17,177 bases of DNA, taken from assembly GCA_900548725.1 (NCBI GenBank), contig URLV01000027.1:1-17177 (forward strand), given 5' to 3'. Numbering within the stretch: the first letter of the stretch is position 1; every line of letters begins with the position of its first letter. Positions 1-8,621 of this stretch are shown in pieces. A program made the position numbers and the translations under genes. The notes under the pieces were generated by a model. That model was not told where the DNA came from. It saw nothing but the letters and a program-made list of their open reading frames with translations, and searched no databases. This DNA is from an uncultured Mycoplasmatota bacterium. GTDB taxonomy: Bacteria; Bacillota_I; Bacilli_A; RF39; UBA660.

Positions 1-1171
1 TAATGTACTTCACAATAGAAAACCCAGACATGAAACTATTAGAAGAATTAGCAGTAAATAAAAATCTATTACAACACAGCAACGAAGAAAAATCAAATCT
101 ATTATTTAAACTAACTCAAGATGTTAAACTACCTGTAGAAAATATTTGTAATACTTCTAAAGATATGTTAAATATGAAAAAAGTAATAGACTTAAAAAAT
201 AATAGTAAATTAATAAATGACGATGCTAATAGAGTTAGATTTATTATAAATAATGTACTTAATATAAATGATATAGATTACAACAAAATTAAAGTATTTA
301 ATGATACTTATGATATTAATAAACTATATAAAGAATTAATACTAATGATAAAAAATAAAATAAATAAAGAAGTTAAATTAAATACTAAAATAGATAAAGA
401 TATACCAATTCTATATGGAGATAATATAAAATTAAAACAAGTACTATATAGCATATTATCTAATTCAATAAAATATACAAAACAAGGAAATATAGAATTT
501 AATATAAATAATTTTATACAATATGATGTATGTAGATTAATAATAAATATAAATGATACAGGATGTGGAATAGATATAGATAAAATAAATAAAGTATTAA
601 ATGATGAAGAAACAGATATAAAAAGTAATGAAATAGAATTAGATTTAAATAGTGTAAAAAAACTAATAAATATATTAGGAGGAAGTATATTTATAGATAG
701 TAATAAACTAGGAACAAAAGTAAGTATAGTATTAGACCAAAGAATATATGAAACAGAAGAAATAAAACACAATAAAGAATTAAATAATTATATAAAATAT
801 ATAGGAACAGAAAAGAACGTACTATTAATAGATGATAATTATGAAGAACTAAATAAATATGCAAAAGAAATAAAAAAATATAACATAAATGTAGATAAAA
901 GTATGTATGGAAAGACATACTAAATAAAATAAGAAATAAAATAAAATATGATTTAATAATAATAGATGATGAAATGAATCCATATAATGCAGTAACAATA
1001 ATGGAAGAATTAAATAAAGAAGAAAATTTTAAAACAAAAGTAATAATAATGATAGGAATAAATAAAGAATTTATAAAAGAACATTATATAAAAGATTATA
1101 AATTTAAAGATTATATAATAAAAAGAAATTATAAAACAGAGATAGAAAGAATAATAAATAAATATTTATAA
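1..1171 (+). pseudogene. Hybrid sensor histidine kinase, 3' part, phosphoacceptor lost and receiver domain frameshifted
   Basis: The frame is open from the window edge and its first residues (YFTIENPD) match the linker before the DHp helix of hybrid kinases, so the sensor part lies upstream. Seen in the 306-residue open part: a DHp-like helix around residues 28-48 reading LFKLTQDVKLP where active kinases have an S-H-E-I-R-T-P motif, so the phosphoacceptor His is Gln39; an N box with N154; a G1 box DTGCGI (185-190); a G2 region GGS...LGT (226-238); then the start of a receiver domain, VLLIDDN (273-279). The frame stops at 921-923. The +2 frame continues the receiver without a gap from about 911 to 1171, with the phosphorylation-site strand DLIIIDDEM and a late K, but without the usual Thr/Ser. 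One missing A in the A-run at 911-913 explains the break. Either a real pseudogene or a sequencing error; the His loss argues independently for decay. Confidence 0.75.
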
Positions 1172-1235
1172 ATTATCCTTTTTTTCTTGCAAAAATAAAT
1201 CTTATACTATAAACTTATAATAGGGTGAATGTAAA

Positions 1236-2135
1236 ATGAATATATTAAACCTCTTTAACAAAAGAAATATACTAGAAACAGTTAACAAAAAAAATAAGTT
1301 ATTTAGAATAGTAGTATATATAATTTGTATAACTTTAGTAGCATTTTCATATAATATTTTATTTGTTAGAAACAACATAGTAATGTCAGGAATGAGTGGA
1401 CTTGCCATAGTAATAAAAAAACTAACTGGAATGAATACAAGTATATTTTTGTTATTAATAACAATAATTTTAATTATATTAAGTTATTTTTTACTAGGAA
1501 TAAAAGAAACAAAAAAAAATTTAGTATGCGCAATTATATTTCCATTAATGGTATCAATATTAGAACCTATTACAAATAAAATAAATATAGAATTTAGTAG
1601 TTACTTATTTACATGCCTAGTTGCATGCGTAACTTATAGTATTCCCTTAGGAATTATATATAAAGTTGGATATTCTACAGGTGGAGGAGATATAATAAAT
1701 CAAATAATATGCAAATATGCAAAAACATCGGTAGGACAAGCGGGTAACTACATAAATATAATAATCATATTTACAGCAACATTTGTATTTGGTATACCTA
1801 AAACCATATATGCAATATTTACCCTTATTATAAGTAATACAATAATAGATTTTATTATATTGGGAAATAGCGATTCTAAATTATGTATAATAAAAACAAA
1901 ACATACTGAATATATAGAAGAATTTTTAAAAAGTGAATTTAACGTTGGATATAGTCTATTAAATTCTAATGGTGGTATTGATAAAAAGAAAAGAAAGACA
2001 ATTATGTGCGTAGTCACAAGTAGAGAATATTATAGATTTAAAAATTTAATATTGGATATTGATCCCAAAGCATTTTTTATAACACACGATTGTTATGAAG
2101 TTTTAGGAGGTACAAAAAAAAGATTAATAAACTAA
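1236..2135 (+). CDS. YitT family integral membrane protein (DUF161/DUF2179)
   Basis: Predicted polytopic membrane protein of the YitT family; the transported substrate, if any, is unknown. The N-terminal half carries hydrophobic segments at about 23-44, 68-87, 95-112, 121-145 and 172-209, with the family's glycine-rich STGGGD motif at 148-152. The C-terminal 85 residues (about 214-299) form the soluble DUF2179 domain, ending in the typical FITHDCYEVLGG block. Length (299 aa) is normal for the family. Start ATG 1236 is supported by AGGGTG eight bases upstream. A possible promoter (TTGCAA 1187-1192, TATAAA 1208-1213) has a short 15-base spacer and is weak. The stop overlaps the stop of the convergent gene by four bases, so there is no room for a separate terminator. 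Confidence 0.9.
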   Translation: MNILNLFNKRNILETVNKKNKLFRIVVYIICITLVAFSYNILFVRNNIVMSGMSGLAIVIKKLTGMNTSIFLLLITIILIILSYFLLGIKETKKNLVCAIIFPLMVSILEPITNKINIEFSSYLFTCLVACVTYSIPLGIIYKVGYSTGGGDIINQIICKYAKTSVGQAGNYINIIIIFTATFVFGIPKTIYAIFTLIISNTIIDFIILGNSDSKLCIIKTKHTEYIEEFLKSEFNVGYSLLNSNGGIDKKKRKTIMCVVTSREYYRFKNLILDIDPKAFFITHDCYEVLGGTKKRLIN

Positions 2136-2620
2136 TCTTTAAAAATAAACCAATTAGGAGTATTTTTATCAAATTTAAAATATAAATAAATAACAAATAA
2201 AATCCCTACAAATCCAACTAAATTTAAAAATGAACCTAAATTTTTAACCATAATATTTACACTAACAATGCTCGATAACCATAAACTTATATAAAATATT
2301 AAAATATCTAAAAATAAGATATTTTTTTTAATAATTAACTTATATCCATAATATAAAATCATTAAACAAATAGAAAACATTATAATACTTAAAAATTTTG
2401 CAAAAAACAAATTAGTAAAATTAAATGTAAAAAACTCAAAAATTGTCCACAAAATAATTGGGGTAATTCCAAGTTTCATGTGTTCCCAAACACTCTCTCC
2501 CTTAGAAAACCAAAATCCAATAAATTTATTATAGTAAGACCATTCATACAAAAAATGTCCCAAAGTCCCAACTATCATTGAAAATACTAAACCAATAATT
2601 TCTATAACCATATTTTTCAC
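2132..2620 (-). CDS. DUF6512-like small membrane protein
   Basis: A 162-residue protein with about five hydrophobic helices (around 5-22, 48-70, 75-92, 97-117 and 130-147). The first loop has a run of aromatic and charged residues, SKGESVWEHMKLG, which is the recognisable signature of the DUF6512 group of Firmicute membrane proteins; function unknown. It is transcribed away from the AAA+ gene, sharing a 61-base intergenic region that must hold both promoters, and its last four bases overlap the end of the YitT gene. Family assignment is from memory of the signature and is the uncertain part; the coding call is firm. Confidence 0.75.
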   Translation of the reverse strand: MKNMVIEIIGLVFSMIVGTLGHFLYEWSYYNKFIGFWFSKGESVWEHMKLGITPIILWTIFEFFTFNFTNLFFAKFLSIIMFSICLMILYYGYKLIIKKNILFLDILIFYISLWLSSIVSVNIMVKNLGSFLNLVGFVGILFVIYLYFKFDKNTPNWFIFKD

Positions 2621-2681
2621 ACTTTCTATTTATTAAAATATACCTTTTATGTTATAATCATATACAGGAAGTGACTTATTT

Positions 2682-3710
2682 ATGAATAATGAAGATATAG
2701 AAATTTTAAATATAAACGATAACAATAATGAACTACTAGAAGAACTAGTAATTGATAAAAATGATAGTGTTAATGAAAATAATAATGATAATAGTTTCAG
2801 CATAATAAAAAATTATGGTGAAGATTTGACAGCAAAAACATACATAACAAATCCAGCTATAGGAAGAGAAGAAGAAATAAATAAAATGATTCTAGCACTT
2901 ATTACACCAGATAAGGGAGCATTATTAGTAGGTAAACCTGGAATAGGTAAAACAGCTTTAGTAGAAGGACTAGGCTACAGAATACAAAAAGGTGATGTAC
3001 CAGATGCACTTAAAAATTGGAGAATAATAAAAATAAATATAACTTCATTATTAGGAAATAGTATAAGTGGAGTACAATCAGAAAATAGATTAGAACTACT
3101 TATTCAAGAATTAAAAAAAAGTACAAATACAATTCTATTTATTGATGAAGTCCATTTACTAGTTAATAAAGCAACATCTAATAATAATATAGATTTTGCA
3201 AATATGTTAAAACCAGCACTAGATAGAGGAACAATAAAAATGATAGGTGCAACAACAACAGAAGAATATGAAGCATATATTTTAAGAGATAGAGCATTCG
3301 TAAGAAGATTTATAAAAATAGATATAGAAGAAGCAGATGCAGACACAGTTGTTAAAATACTTATGGGAACATATCCAAAATTTGAAAAACTTCTAGGAGT
3401 AAAATTAAACTACACTGATTTCCAAAAAGAAAGAATATTTAAATTCATAGTAAATATGACAAGTGAATATAAAAGAATATATGAAATATCAAACAGATAT
3501 CCAGATATTTGCTTAACAATAATATCAAGTGCTTTCAGCTATGCTGTATTTGAAAATAGCAAAGAAGTAAAAATGAAACACATTTATAAAGCAATAGTAA
3601 ATGCAAATAATATATACCCAGATGCATTAAAGAAAGATATAGAAAAATTTAAAACAGATTTCAAAGATATGCTTGATGCAGAAAATGTTGATTTAACAGA
3701 TACAAATTAG
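2682..3710 (+). CDS. Stand-alone AAA+ ATPase related to ClpA/ClpB/ClpC domain 1
   Basis: One AAA+ module closely resembling the first ATPase domain of Clp/Hsp100 unfoldases, preceded by a 45-residue Asn/Asp/Glu-rich tail. Seen: the NPAIGREEEI entry motif (57-66), Walker A GKPGIGKT (84-91), Walker B ILFIDEVH (151-158), sensor 1 IGATT (188-192), and an arginine-finger region RDRAFVRRF (202-210). Missing compared with ClpB/ClpC: the double-Clp N-domain, the coiled-coil middle domain, the second ATPase domain, and the pore-loop aromatic residue (the K-Y-R-G position reads S-I-S-G at 127-130). It is therefore unlikely to be a classical processive unfoldase; a remodelling or partner-loading role is an inference. 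RBS AGGAAGTG precedes ATG 2682; a -10 TATAAT lies at 2653-2658. The next gene starts nine bases after its stop, so the two form an operon. Confidence 0.85.
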   Translation: MNNEDIEILNINDNNNELLEELVIDKNDSVNENNNDNSFSIIKNYGEDLTAKTYITNPAIGREEEINKMILALITPDKGALLVGKPGIGKTALVEGLGYRIQKGDVPDALKNWRIIKINITSLLGNSISGVQSENRLELLIQELKKSTNTILFIDEVHLLVNKATSNNNIDFANMLKPALDRGTIKMIGATTTEEYEAYILRDRAFVRRFIKIDIEEADADTVVKILMGTYPKFEKLLGVKLNYTDFQKERIFKFIVNMTSEYKRIYEISNRYPDICLTIISSAFSYAVFENSKEVKMKHIYKAIVNANNIYPDALKKDIEKFKTDFKDMLDAENVDLTDTN

Positions 3711-3719
3711 AGGTAATCA

Positions 3720-4946
3720 ATGATAGAAGAATATTTAAATGAATACGGCTATAAAAAAACAGAAATAGATAAAATATTAAATAATAAAAATTTAAAAAAT
3801 ATTAGTTTAAAAGAAATTAAAGAAGTAAATAAATTTTTAGAAGATATGAATATACCAAAAAATAAAATAATAAGTATGACCTCTTATTTTCCTAATTTAT
3901 TTTGTTATAAAACAGAAGTGATAGTTTCTAAACTATTATATTTAGAAACCATGGGTTATTCAAAAGAACAAATAAAAAAGTCATTTATTAACAATCCAGC
4001 CATAATTTCTTATAACAATAAAACATTTGGCAATAAAATAAATGAACTTCTTGAAATTGGATTCACAAAAAATCAAATTAGTAGAATAATAAAAAATTAT
4101 CCCAAAATATATGGTATTACTAAACATAAAATAAATGCAACAATTAAATTTTTAAGTAATTATAATATTTCAAAAATAAATGCGATTAAAATAATTACTA
4201 ACTCACCAGAATTATTAGGTTATAAAACGCAAACATTAGATAATAAAATAAAATTTCTAAATGAAATTGGTTATTCAAATTACGATATATCATATATGAT
4301 ACAAAGAAGTGCTATAATTGTTTTGAAGGATAAAGAATCTATTTTAAAAATGATAAAATATTTTAATAAACACTTAGATAGTAACACAGTATTAAAAATA
4401 ATTAAAAGTAATCCAAACATATTATGCTTAAATATAAATTCATTTGATACAAAAAAATCATACTTTATAAAAAAAAGTTATACAAAAGATGAATTCTTTA
4501 AACTTTTAACGAGATTTCCACAACTAATAGGGTTAAATGTTAATAATATAGAGGAAAAAATAAATACCTTTTTAAAACTAGGTTTTGAAATTAAAGATAT
4601 AAAAGATATGACATTAATTCTACCAAGTATATTTGGCTATAGTACAGATAATATTTATAATAAAATAATAGATATTATGGATTTAGGATTTAATAAACAA
4701 GAAACAATTAATATATTGAAGAAAACTCCACAATTATTTGGATATAACATAGAAAATATAAAAACAAAAGTAGTATTCTTAAATTCAATAGGACTAAAAA
4801 GTCTAATAATAAAAAATTCAAACATATTAATACCGAGTAAAGAAACATTAGAAGAAAGATATATATTTTTAACAGAAAGAAATGAATTTACACCAAAAGT
4901 ATTATATATGAAAAATAAACAATTCGATAATAAATATAGAAAATAA
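3720..4946 (+). CDS. mTERF-like helical-repeat protein
   Basis: A 408-residue protein made almost entirely of a 35-residue repeat. A key proline recurs at residues 58, 93, 128, 163, 232, 267, 302, 337 and 372 (position 198 is Ala); spacing is 35 throughout except for a 34-residue step between units 6 and 7. Each unit starts with a Leu/Ile-Gly-Phe/Tyr-Ser/Thr turn, follows with I..II...P.L.GY, and ends with I..KI.FL. This is the pattern of mTERF repeats, which stack into a curved superhelix that binds nucleic acid in mitochondria and chloroplasts. In bacteria the family is rare and uncharacterised, so nucleic-acid binding is an inference. No signal peptide or membrane helix. Translationally coupled to the AAA+ gene: AGAGG overlaps that gene's stop codon, six bases before ATG 3720. 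Ends at a strong bidirectional terminator. Strongly Lys/Asn/Ile-rich. Confidence 0.8.
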   Translation: MIEEYLNEYGYKKTEIDKILNNKNLKNISLKEIKEVNKFLEDMNIPKNKIISMTSYFPNLFCYKTEVIVSKLLYLETMGYSKEQIKKSFINNPAIISYNNKTFGNKINELLEIGFTKNQISRIIKNYPKIYGITKHKINATIKFLSNYNISKINAIKIITNSPELLGYKTQTLDNKIKFLNEIGYSNYDISYMIQRSAIIVLKDKESILKMIKYFNKHLDSNTVLKIIKSNPNILCLNINSFDTKKSYFIKKSYTKDEFFKLLTRFPQLIGLNVNNIEEKINTFLKLGFEIKDIKDMTLILPSIFGYSTDNIYNKIIDIMDLGFNKQETINILKKTPQLFGYNIENIKTKVVFLNSIGLKSLIIKNSNILIPSKETLEERYIFLTERNEFTPKVLYMKNKQFDNKYRK

Positions 4947-4949
4947 AAG

Positions 4950-4979
4950 AAGCTATAACGTAAAAATTATAGCTTTTTT
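4950..4979. terminator. Bidirectional terminator between convergent genes
   Basis: Perfect 9-bp stem, AAGCTATAA (4950-4958) with TTATAGCTT (4967-4975), an 8-base loop, and a T run on the plus side. On the minus strand the hairpin is followed by CTTTTATTTT. It includes the stop codon of the minus-strand radical SAM gene. Confidence 0.9.
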
Positions 4980-5893
4980 CCTTGATAAGTATCTCTTCTT
5001 ACCATCTCTTTATCAATATCATTCAAAACACAAAATTTCTTTACCAACCATTTAGGCTCAACTAAGTCATCTATACTAGGATCACCAGTTATTCTATGTA
5101 TAACAATATTAGGATTCAAATATTCTAATTGACTAATAACAATATCTATATATTCTTCTTTAGTTAATACATGAAATTTTTCTTTATTATATAATTCTTC
5201 CAATTTAGTATCTTTTAATATATGAAGCATATGAATTTTTATTCCATCAATACCAATATTATTTAAATATTTTACAGTTTCTATCATCATATCTTTAGTT
5301 TCATAAGGTAAACCATTTATAATATGAACAACAACATTTATATTCCTATCTTTTAATTTTTTAAAACAATCATAAAAACATTTTAAATCGTGTCCTCTAT
5401 TTATATATTTTAATGTCTTATCATGAATAGATTGTAAACCAAGTTCAATAGTTAAATATGTTTTTTTATTTAATTCTGTTAAGTAATCTAAAACTTCATC
5501 ACTTATAGCATCAGGTCTAGTAGCAATATTAAGACCAATTACATTATCTAACTCTAATATAGTTTCATAATATTTCTTTAAAATATCAACACTGGCATAA
5601 GTATTAGTATTTGCTTGAAAATATCCAATAAACTTAGCATCAGGCCACTTATGTTGCATAACTTTTTTAACTTCATTAAATTGACTAACTAAATCTAATT
5701 TAACATCGCCAGCAAAGTCACCACTACCAAGTTTACTACAAAAAATACAACCTCCAGTACCAACTTTACCATCTTTATTAGGACAACTAAAATTAGCATT
5801 CAAACTTATTTTACATACTTTAGAATTAAATTTATTTTTATAAAAACAATTTAACGTATAATATCTCTTATTATCTAATGTATTTAAAAACAT
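4967..5893 (-). CDS. TIGR01212 family radical SAM protein (YtqA/YhcC type)
   Basis: Radical SAM enzyme of the YtqA/YhcC group; the reaction is not firmly established. Seen: the opening NKRYYTLN, then the cluster motif with C37, C49 and C52 in the C-x11-C-x2-C arrangement typical of this family (CPNKDG...GGCIFC), followed by GSGDFAGD, LNIATRPDA, ELGLQS, and VHIINGLPYET, all family blocks. Start: the frame is open to TTG at 5908, but ATG at 5893 is preceded by GGTGAT at 5898-5903, a perfect match to the 16S 3' end five bases away, so I place the start there (308 aa, the usual length). Convergent with the mTERF-like gene; upstream region 5909-6075 must contain its promoter. Confidence 0.92.
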   Translation of the reverse strand: MFLNTLDNKRYYTLNCFYKNKFNSKVCKISLNANFSCPNKDGKVGTGGCIFCSKLGSGDFAGDVKLDLVSQFNEVKKVMQHKWPDAKFIGYFQANTNTYASVDILKKYYETILELDNVIGLNIATRPDAISDEVLDYLTELNKKTYLTIELGLQSIHDKTLKYINRGHDLKCFYDCFKKLKDRNINVVVHIINGLPYETKDMMIETVKYLNNIGIDGIKIHMLHILKDTKLEELYNKEKFHVLTKEEYIDIVISQLEYLNPNIVIHRITGDPSIDDLVEPKWLVKKFCVLNDIDKEMVRRDTYQGKKL

Positions 5894-6074
5894 ACACATC
5901 ACCAACAATTATAATAACATTATTAACAATTAAACACCAGTTTCTAATGACAAATTATATAGTTTTAAACACTTTTTATTATATAATAATTATAGGTTAA
6001 AAAGAGATTATAAACAAATAGATGGAGTAAATGTAAGAATAAAAGATTAATGTGATTTATCTATCTAAACTAAT

Positions 6075-6097
6075 GGACATTAACTTGTCTTTTTTTA
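6075..6097 (+). terminator. Short terminator-like hairpin with embedded -35
   Basis: GGACA (6075-6079) pairs with TGTCT (6086-6090) around a TTAACT loop and is followed by seven T. The stem is only 5 bp (one G-U). No plus-strand gene is visible upstream in 5909-6074, so what it terminates is unclear; the same 12 bases ACATTAACTTGT recur in the terminator at 14440. Confidence 0.5.
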
Positions 6098-6113
6098 TAG
6101 AAAAATTTATAAA
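6085..6113 (+). promoter_or_regulatory. Probable promoter of tex
   Basis: TTGTCT (6085-6090), 17-base spacer, TATAAA (6108-6113), 38 bases before the start codon. The -35 box lies in the 3' arm of the hairpin at 6075-6090. A second TATAAT at 6121-6126 has no matching -35. Confidence 0.5.
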
Positions 6114-6151
6114 AAAATAATATAATATATATCTAGAAGGATGGAAATAAA

Positions 6152-8278
6152 ATGAATGAATTAGTAATAAATGAATTAGAAAATAAATTAAACATAACAA
6201 AAAAACAAATAGAAACGGTTTTAAAATTATTAAGTGAAGGTGCAACAATACCATTTATTGCAAGATATAGAAAAGAAGCAACCGGTGCTTTAGATGAAAA
6301 TCAAATAAATGAAATAGAAAAAGAATATACATACTATAATAATCTATTAGAAAGAAAAGAAACAGTAATTAGATTAATAGATGAAAAAGGATTACTTACA
6401 GATGAATTAAAAAATAATATTTTAAAATGCGAAAAATTAACTGAAGTAGAAGATTTATATAGACCATTTAAAGAAAAGAAAAAAACTAAAGCTACAGAAG
6501 CTATAAAAATGGGACTTGAACCTCTTGCAAAAAAAATAATGTCATTTCCAACTAATGGAGACATTGATACTTTATGCAAACCATTTAATATGGAAACAAG
6601 TGTAGCAGTAGAAAATGCAAGTTATATAATTGCAGAGTGGATAAGTGATAATGCATATTATAGAAAATATATTAGAAGTAAAATATTCAACAATGGAAAT
6701 ATAATTAGTAAAATAAAAAAGAATGCAGTAGATGAATTAAAAACTTATGAAATATATTATGATTTTAAAGATAGAATAAAATATATGAAAAGTTATAGAA
6801 CACTTGCTATCAACAGAGGAGAAAAAGAAGGAATATTATCTGTTTCATTAGATTATGATAAAGATGAAATAATTAAATATTTAGAATCAAAAATAATTAA
6901 AAATGATAAATCATTTGTTGTAAATATTGTAAAAGACGCAATAAAAGATTCTTTAAAACGTTTAATATTACCAAGCGTAGAAAGAGAAATACGTTCAGAA
7001 ATGACAGAATATGCAGATGAAAAAGCAATTGACATCTTTAAAATTAATTTAGAAAACTTACTTATGACAAGACCATTAAAAGGATATAGAGTATTAGGAT
7101 TCGATCCAGCATTTAGAACAGGTTGTAAACTTGCATGCTTAGACGAACAAGGAAATGTATTACACATTGATGTTATTTATCCACATGAACCAAAGAATGA
7201 TAAAGTGGGAGCAAGAAAGAAATTATTAGAATTGATTTCAAAATATAAACTTAATCTAATTGCAATAGGTAATGGAACAGCATCAAGAGAAAGTGAAGAA
7301 CTAGTGGCAAGTATTTGTAAAGAGTTGACAGGTGTTTACTATACAATTGTCAGTGAGGCAGGAGCGTCAGTGTATAGTGCAAGTAAATTAGCTCAAAAAG
7401 AATTCCCAGATTTTGAAGTTCAAGAAAGAAGTGCAGTAAGCATAGGTAGAAGAGTTCAAGACCCACTAAGTGAACTTGTTAAAATAGACCCAAAAAGTAT
7501 TGGGATTGGAGAATATCAACATGATGTAAATCAAAAAGAATTATCAGAAAACTTAGACTTTACAGTATCGAAAATAGTAAATGAAGTAGGTGTTAACATA
7601 AACACAGCTTCTCCAAGTATTTTAAAATACGTTTCTGGTTTAACAACAACAATAATAAATAAAATAATAAAATATAAAGAAAAGCATATAATAAAGAGTA
7701 GAGAAGAAATAAAAAATATAGGTTTAAATGATTTAGTATATGAACAATCGATAGGATTTTTAAGAATAAATAATGGTAATAATGCATTAGATAACACTGG
7801 AATACATCCAGAAAGTTACGAAACAACTAATAAATTATTAGAATATTTAAAACTAGATATAAAAAACATAAATGAAGAAAGTTTTAAAAACACTTTAAAA
7901 AATACAAAAATAGAAGAATTAGTAAAAGTTTTAAATACAGATTTATATACAATAAATGACATAATAAAAGAATTATTAAATCCTGGACTAGACCCACGTA
8001 GTGAAATCGACCCTCCAATATTAAAAAGTGATATACTTACTATAGATGATTTAAAACCAGGAATGGAATTAAAAGGAACAGTTAGAAATGTTGCATCATT
8101 TGGAGCATTTGTAGATATCGGATTACATGATGATGGACTATTACATATATCAAAAATGAGTAAAAGTTTTGTTTCAAATCCAAATGATATTGTTTCAGTT
8201 GGGGATATAATTACATGCTATATTGATGAAATTAACAAAGAAAAACATAAAGTTTCACTAACTTTATTAAAAAATTAA
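6152..8278 (+). CDS. tex: Tex family RNA-binding transcription accessory protein
   Basis: Full-length (708 aa) Tex protein, a cytoplasmic nucleic-acid binding factor linked to transcription in many bacteria. Domains in order: Tex N-terminal helical region with the signature EGATIPFIARYRKEATGAL (residues 30-48); YqgF/RuvX-like RNase H-fold domain from about 310, opening YRVLGFDPAFRTG; tandem helix-hairpin-helix region from about 472 (VGVNINTAS, VSGL); and a C-terminal S1 domain from 634 to 706 with GTVRNVASFGAFVDIG and GLLHISKMS. ATG 6152 is preceded by AGAAGGA at 6135-6141. Nothing is truncated. Upstream is the divergent radical SAM gene; downstream are two tRNA genes with their own promoter. 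No clear terminator follows the stop codon, only A/T-rich tracts. Confidence 0.97.
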   Translation: MNELVINELENKLNITKKQIETVLKLLSEGATIPFIARYRKEATGALDENQINEIEKEYTYYNNLLERKETVIRLIDEKGLLTDELKNNILKCEKLTEVEDLYRPFKEKKKTKATEAIKMGLEPLAKKIMSFPTNGDIDTLCKPFNMETSVAVENASYIIAEWISDNAYYRKYIRSKIFNNGNIISKIKKNAVDELKTYEIYYDFKDRIKYMKSYRTLAINRGEKEGILSVSLDYDKDEIIKYLESKIIKNDKSFVVNIVKDAIKDSLKRLILPSVEREIRSEMTEYADEKAIDIFKINLENLLMTRPLKGYRVLGFDPAFRTGCKLACLDEQGNVLHIDVIYPHEPKNDKVGARKKLLELISKYKLNLIAIGNGTASRESEELVASICKELTGVYYTIVSEAGASVYSASKLAQKEFPDFEVQERSAVSIGRRVQDPLSELVKIDPKSIGIGEYQHDVNQKELSENLDFTVSKIVNEVGVNINTASPSILKYVSGLTTTIINKIIKYKEKHIIKSREEIKNIGLNDLVYEQSIGFLRINNGNNALDNTGIHPESYETTNKLLEYLKLDIKNINEESFKNTLKNTKIEELVKVLNTDLYTINDIIKELLNPGLDPRSEIDPPILKSDILTIDDLKPGMELKGTVRNVASFGAFVDIGLHDDGLLHISKMSKSFVSNPNDIVSVGDIITCYIDEINKEKHKVSLTLLKN

Positions 8279-8308
8279 CAAAAAATTAAAAAAATTTTAA
8301 AAAAAGTA

Positions 8309-8336
8309 TTGCAATTTAGATTTACTATGGTATAAT
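8309..8336 (+). promoter_or_regulatory. Promoter of the tRNA-Gly/tRNA-Asn unit
   Basis: TTGCAA (8309-8314), 16-base spacer, TATAAT (8331-8336) with the TG extension (TGG directly before the -10). The first tRNA begins 19 bases downstream. Confidence 0.85.
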
Positions 8337-8354
8337 TTAAATTGCCTACTAATT

Positions 8355-8428
8355 GCAGGTGTAGTTTAATGGTAGAGCTTCAGCCTTCCAAGCTGATAAC
8401 GTGGGTTCGATTCCCATCACCTGCTCCA
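8355..8428 (+). tRNA. tRNA-Gly (anticodon TCC)
   Basis: Acceptor GCAGGTG (8355-8361) pairs with CACCTGC (8418-8424); the anticodon loop CTTCCAA gives TCC, and the T arm GTGGGTTCGATTCCCAT is intact. The CCA end is encoded (8426-8428). First gene of a two-tRNA transcript. Confidence 0.97.
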
Positions 8429-8436
8429 ATTTATTT

Positions 8437-8512
8437 GCCCGTTTAGCTCAGTCGGTAGAGCGCACGGCTGTTAACCGTTAGGTCGTAGGTTCGAGTCCTA
8501 CAACGGGCGCCA
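8437..8512 (+). tRNA. tRNA-Asn (anticodon GTT)
   Basis: Acceptor GCCCGTT (8437-8443) pairs with AACGGGC (8502-8508), discriminator G, encoded CCA (8510-8512). Anticodon loop CTGTTAA gives GTT. The D arm TAGCTCAGTCGGTAGAGC and T arm GTAGGTTCGAGTCCTAC are canonical. Eight bases separate it from tRNA-Gly. Confidence 0.97.
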
Positions 8513-8529
8513 TTTTGAAATTACAAAAA

Positions 8530-8563
8530 CCCTAAAAAACATAAGTTTTTCAAGGGCTTTTTT
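8530..8563 (+). terminator. Terminator of the tRNA unit
   Basis: CCCT plus an A-run and C (8530-8540) pairs with GTTTTT...AGGG (8545-8556), with a small internal loop, followed by CTTTTTT. It ends the two-tRNA transcript. Confidence 0.85.
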
Positions 8564-8621
8564 CATATAAAAAACTATTTATTAGAAAATAAGGTAAAAA
8601 CACAAATATAAAATAAAGTAG

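Noticed and set aside
308..772. Long opposite-strand open frames (e.g. within the kinase, tex, pgk and tpiA genes)
   Set aside because: They are Leu/Phe/Ser-rich mirror frames of A/T-rich genes without ribosome binding sites or family signatures.
3720..4946. CRISPR or DNA tandem repeat in the repeat-protein gene
   Set aside because: The 35-residue period exists only at protein level; the DNA units have diverged and there are no identical repeats with spacers.
5894..5908. TTG start for the radical SAM gene
   Set aside because: No RBS precedes it, whereas ATG 5893 has GGTGAT five bases upstream and gives the family length.
6024..6036. GGAG followed by ATG-TAA, a start-stop unit in the gap upstream of tex
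   Set aside because: Too short to separate from chance; nothing downstream in this gap would be controlled by it. The rest of 5909-6074 shows no gene or RNA structure I can support.
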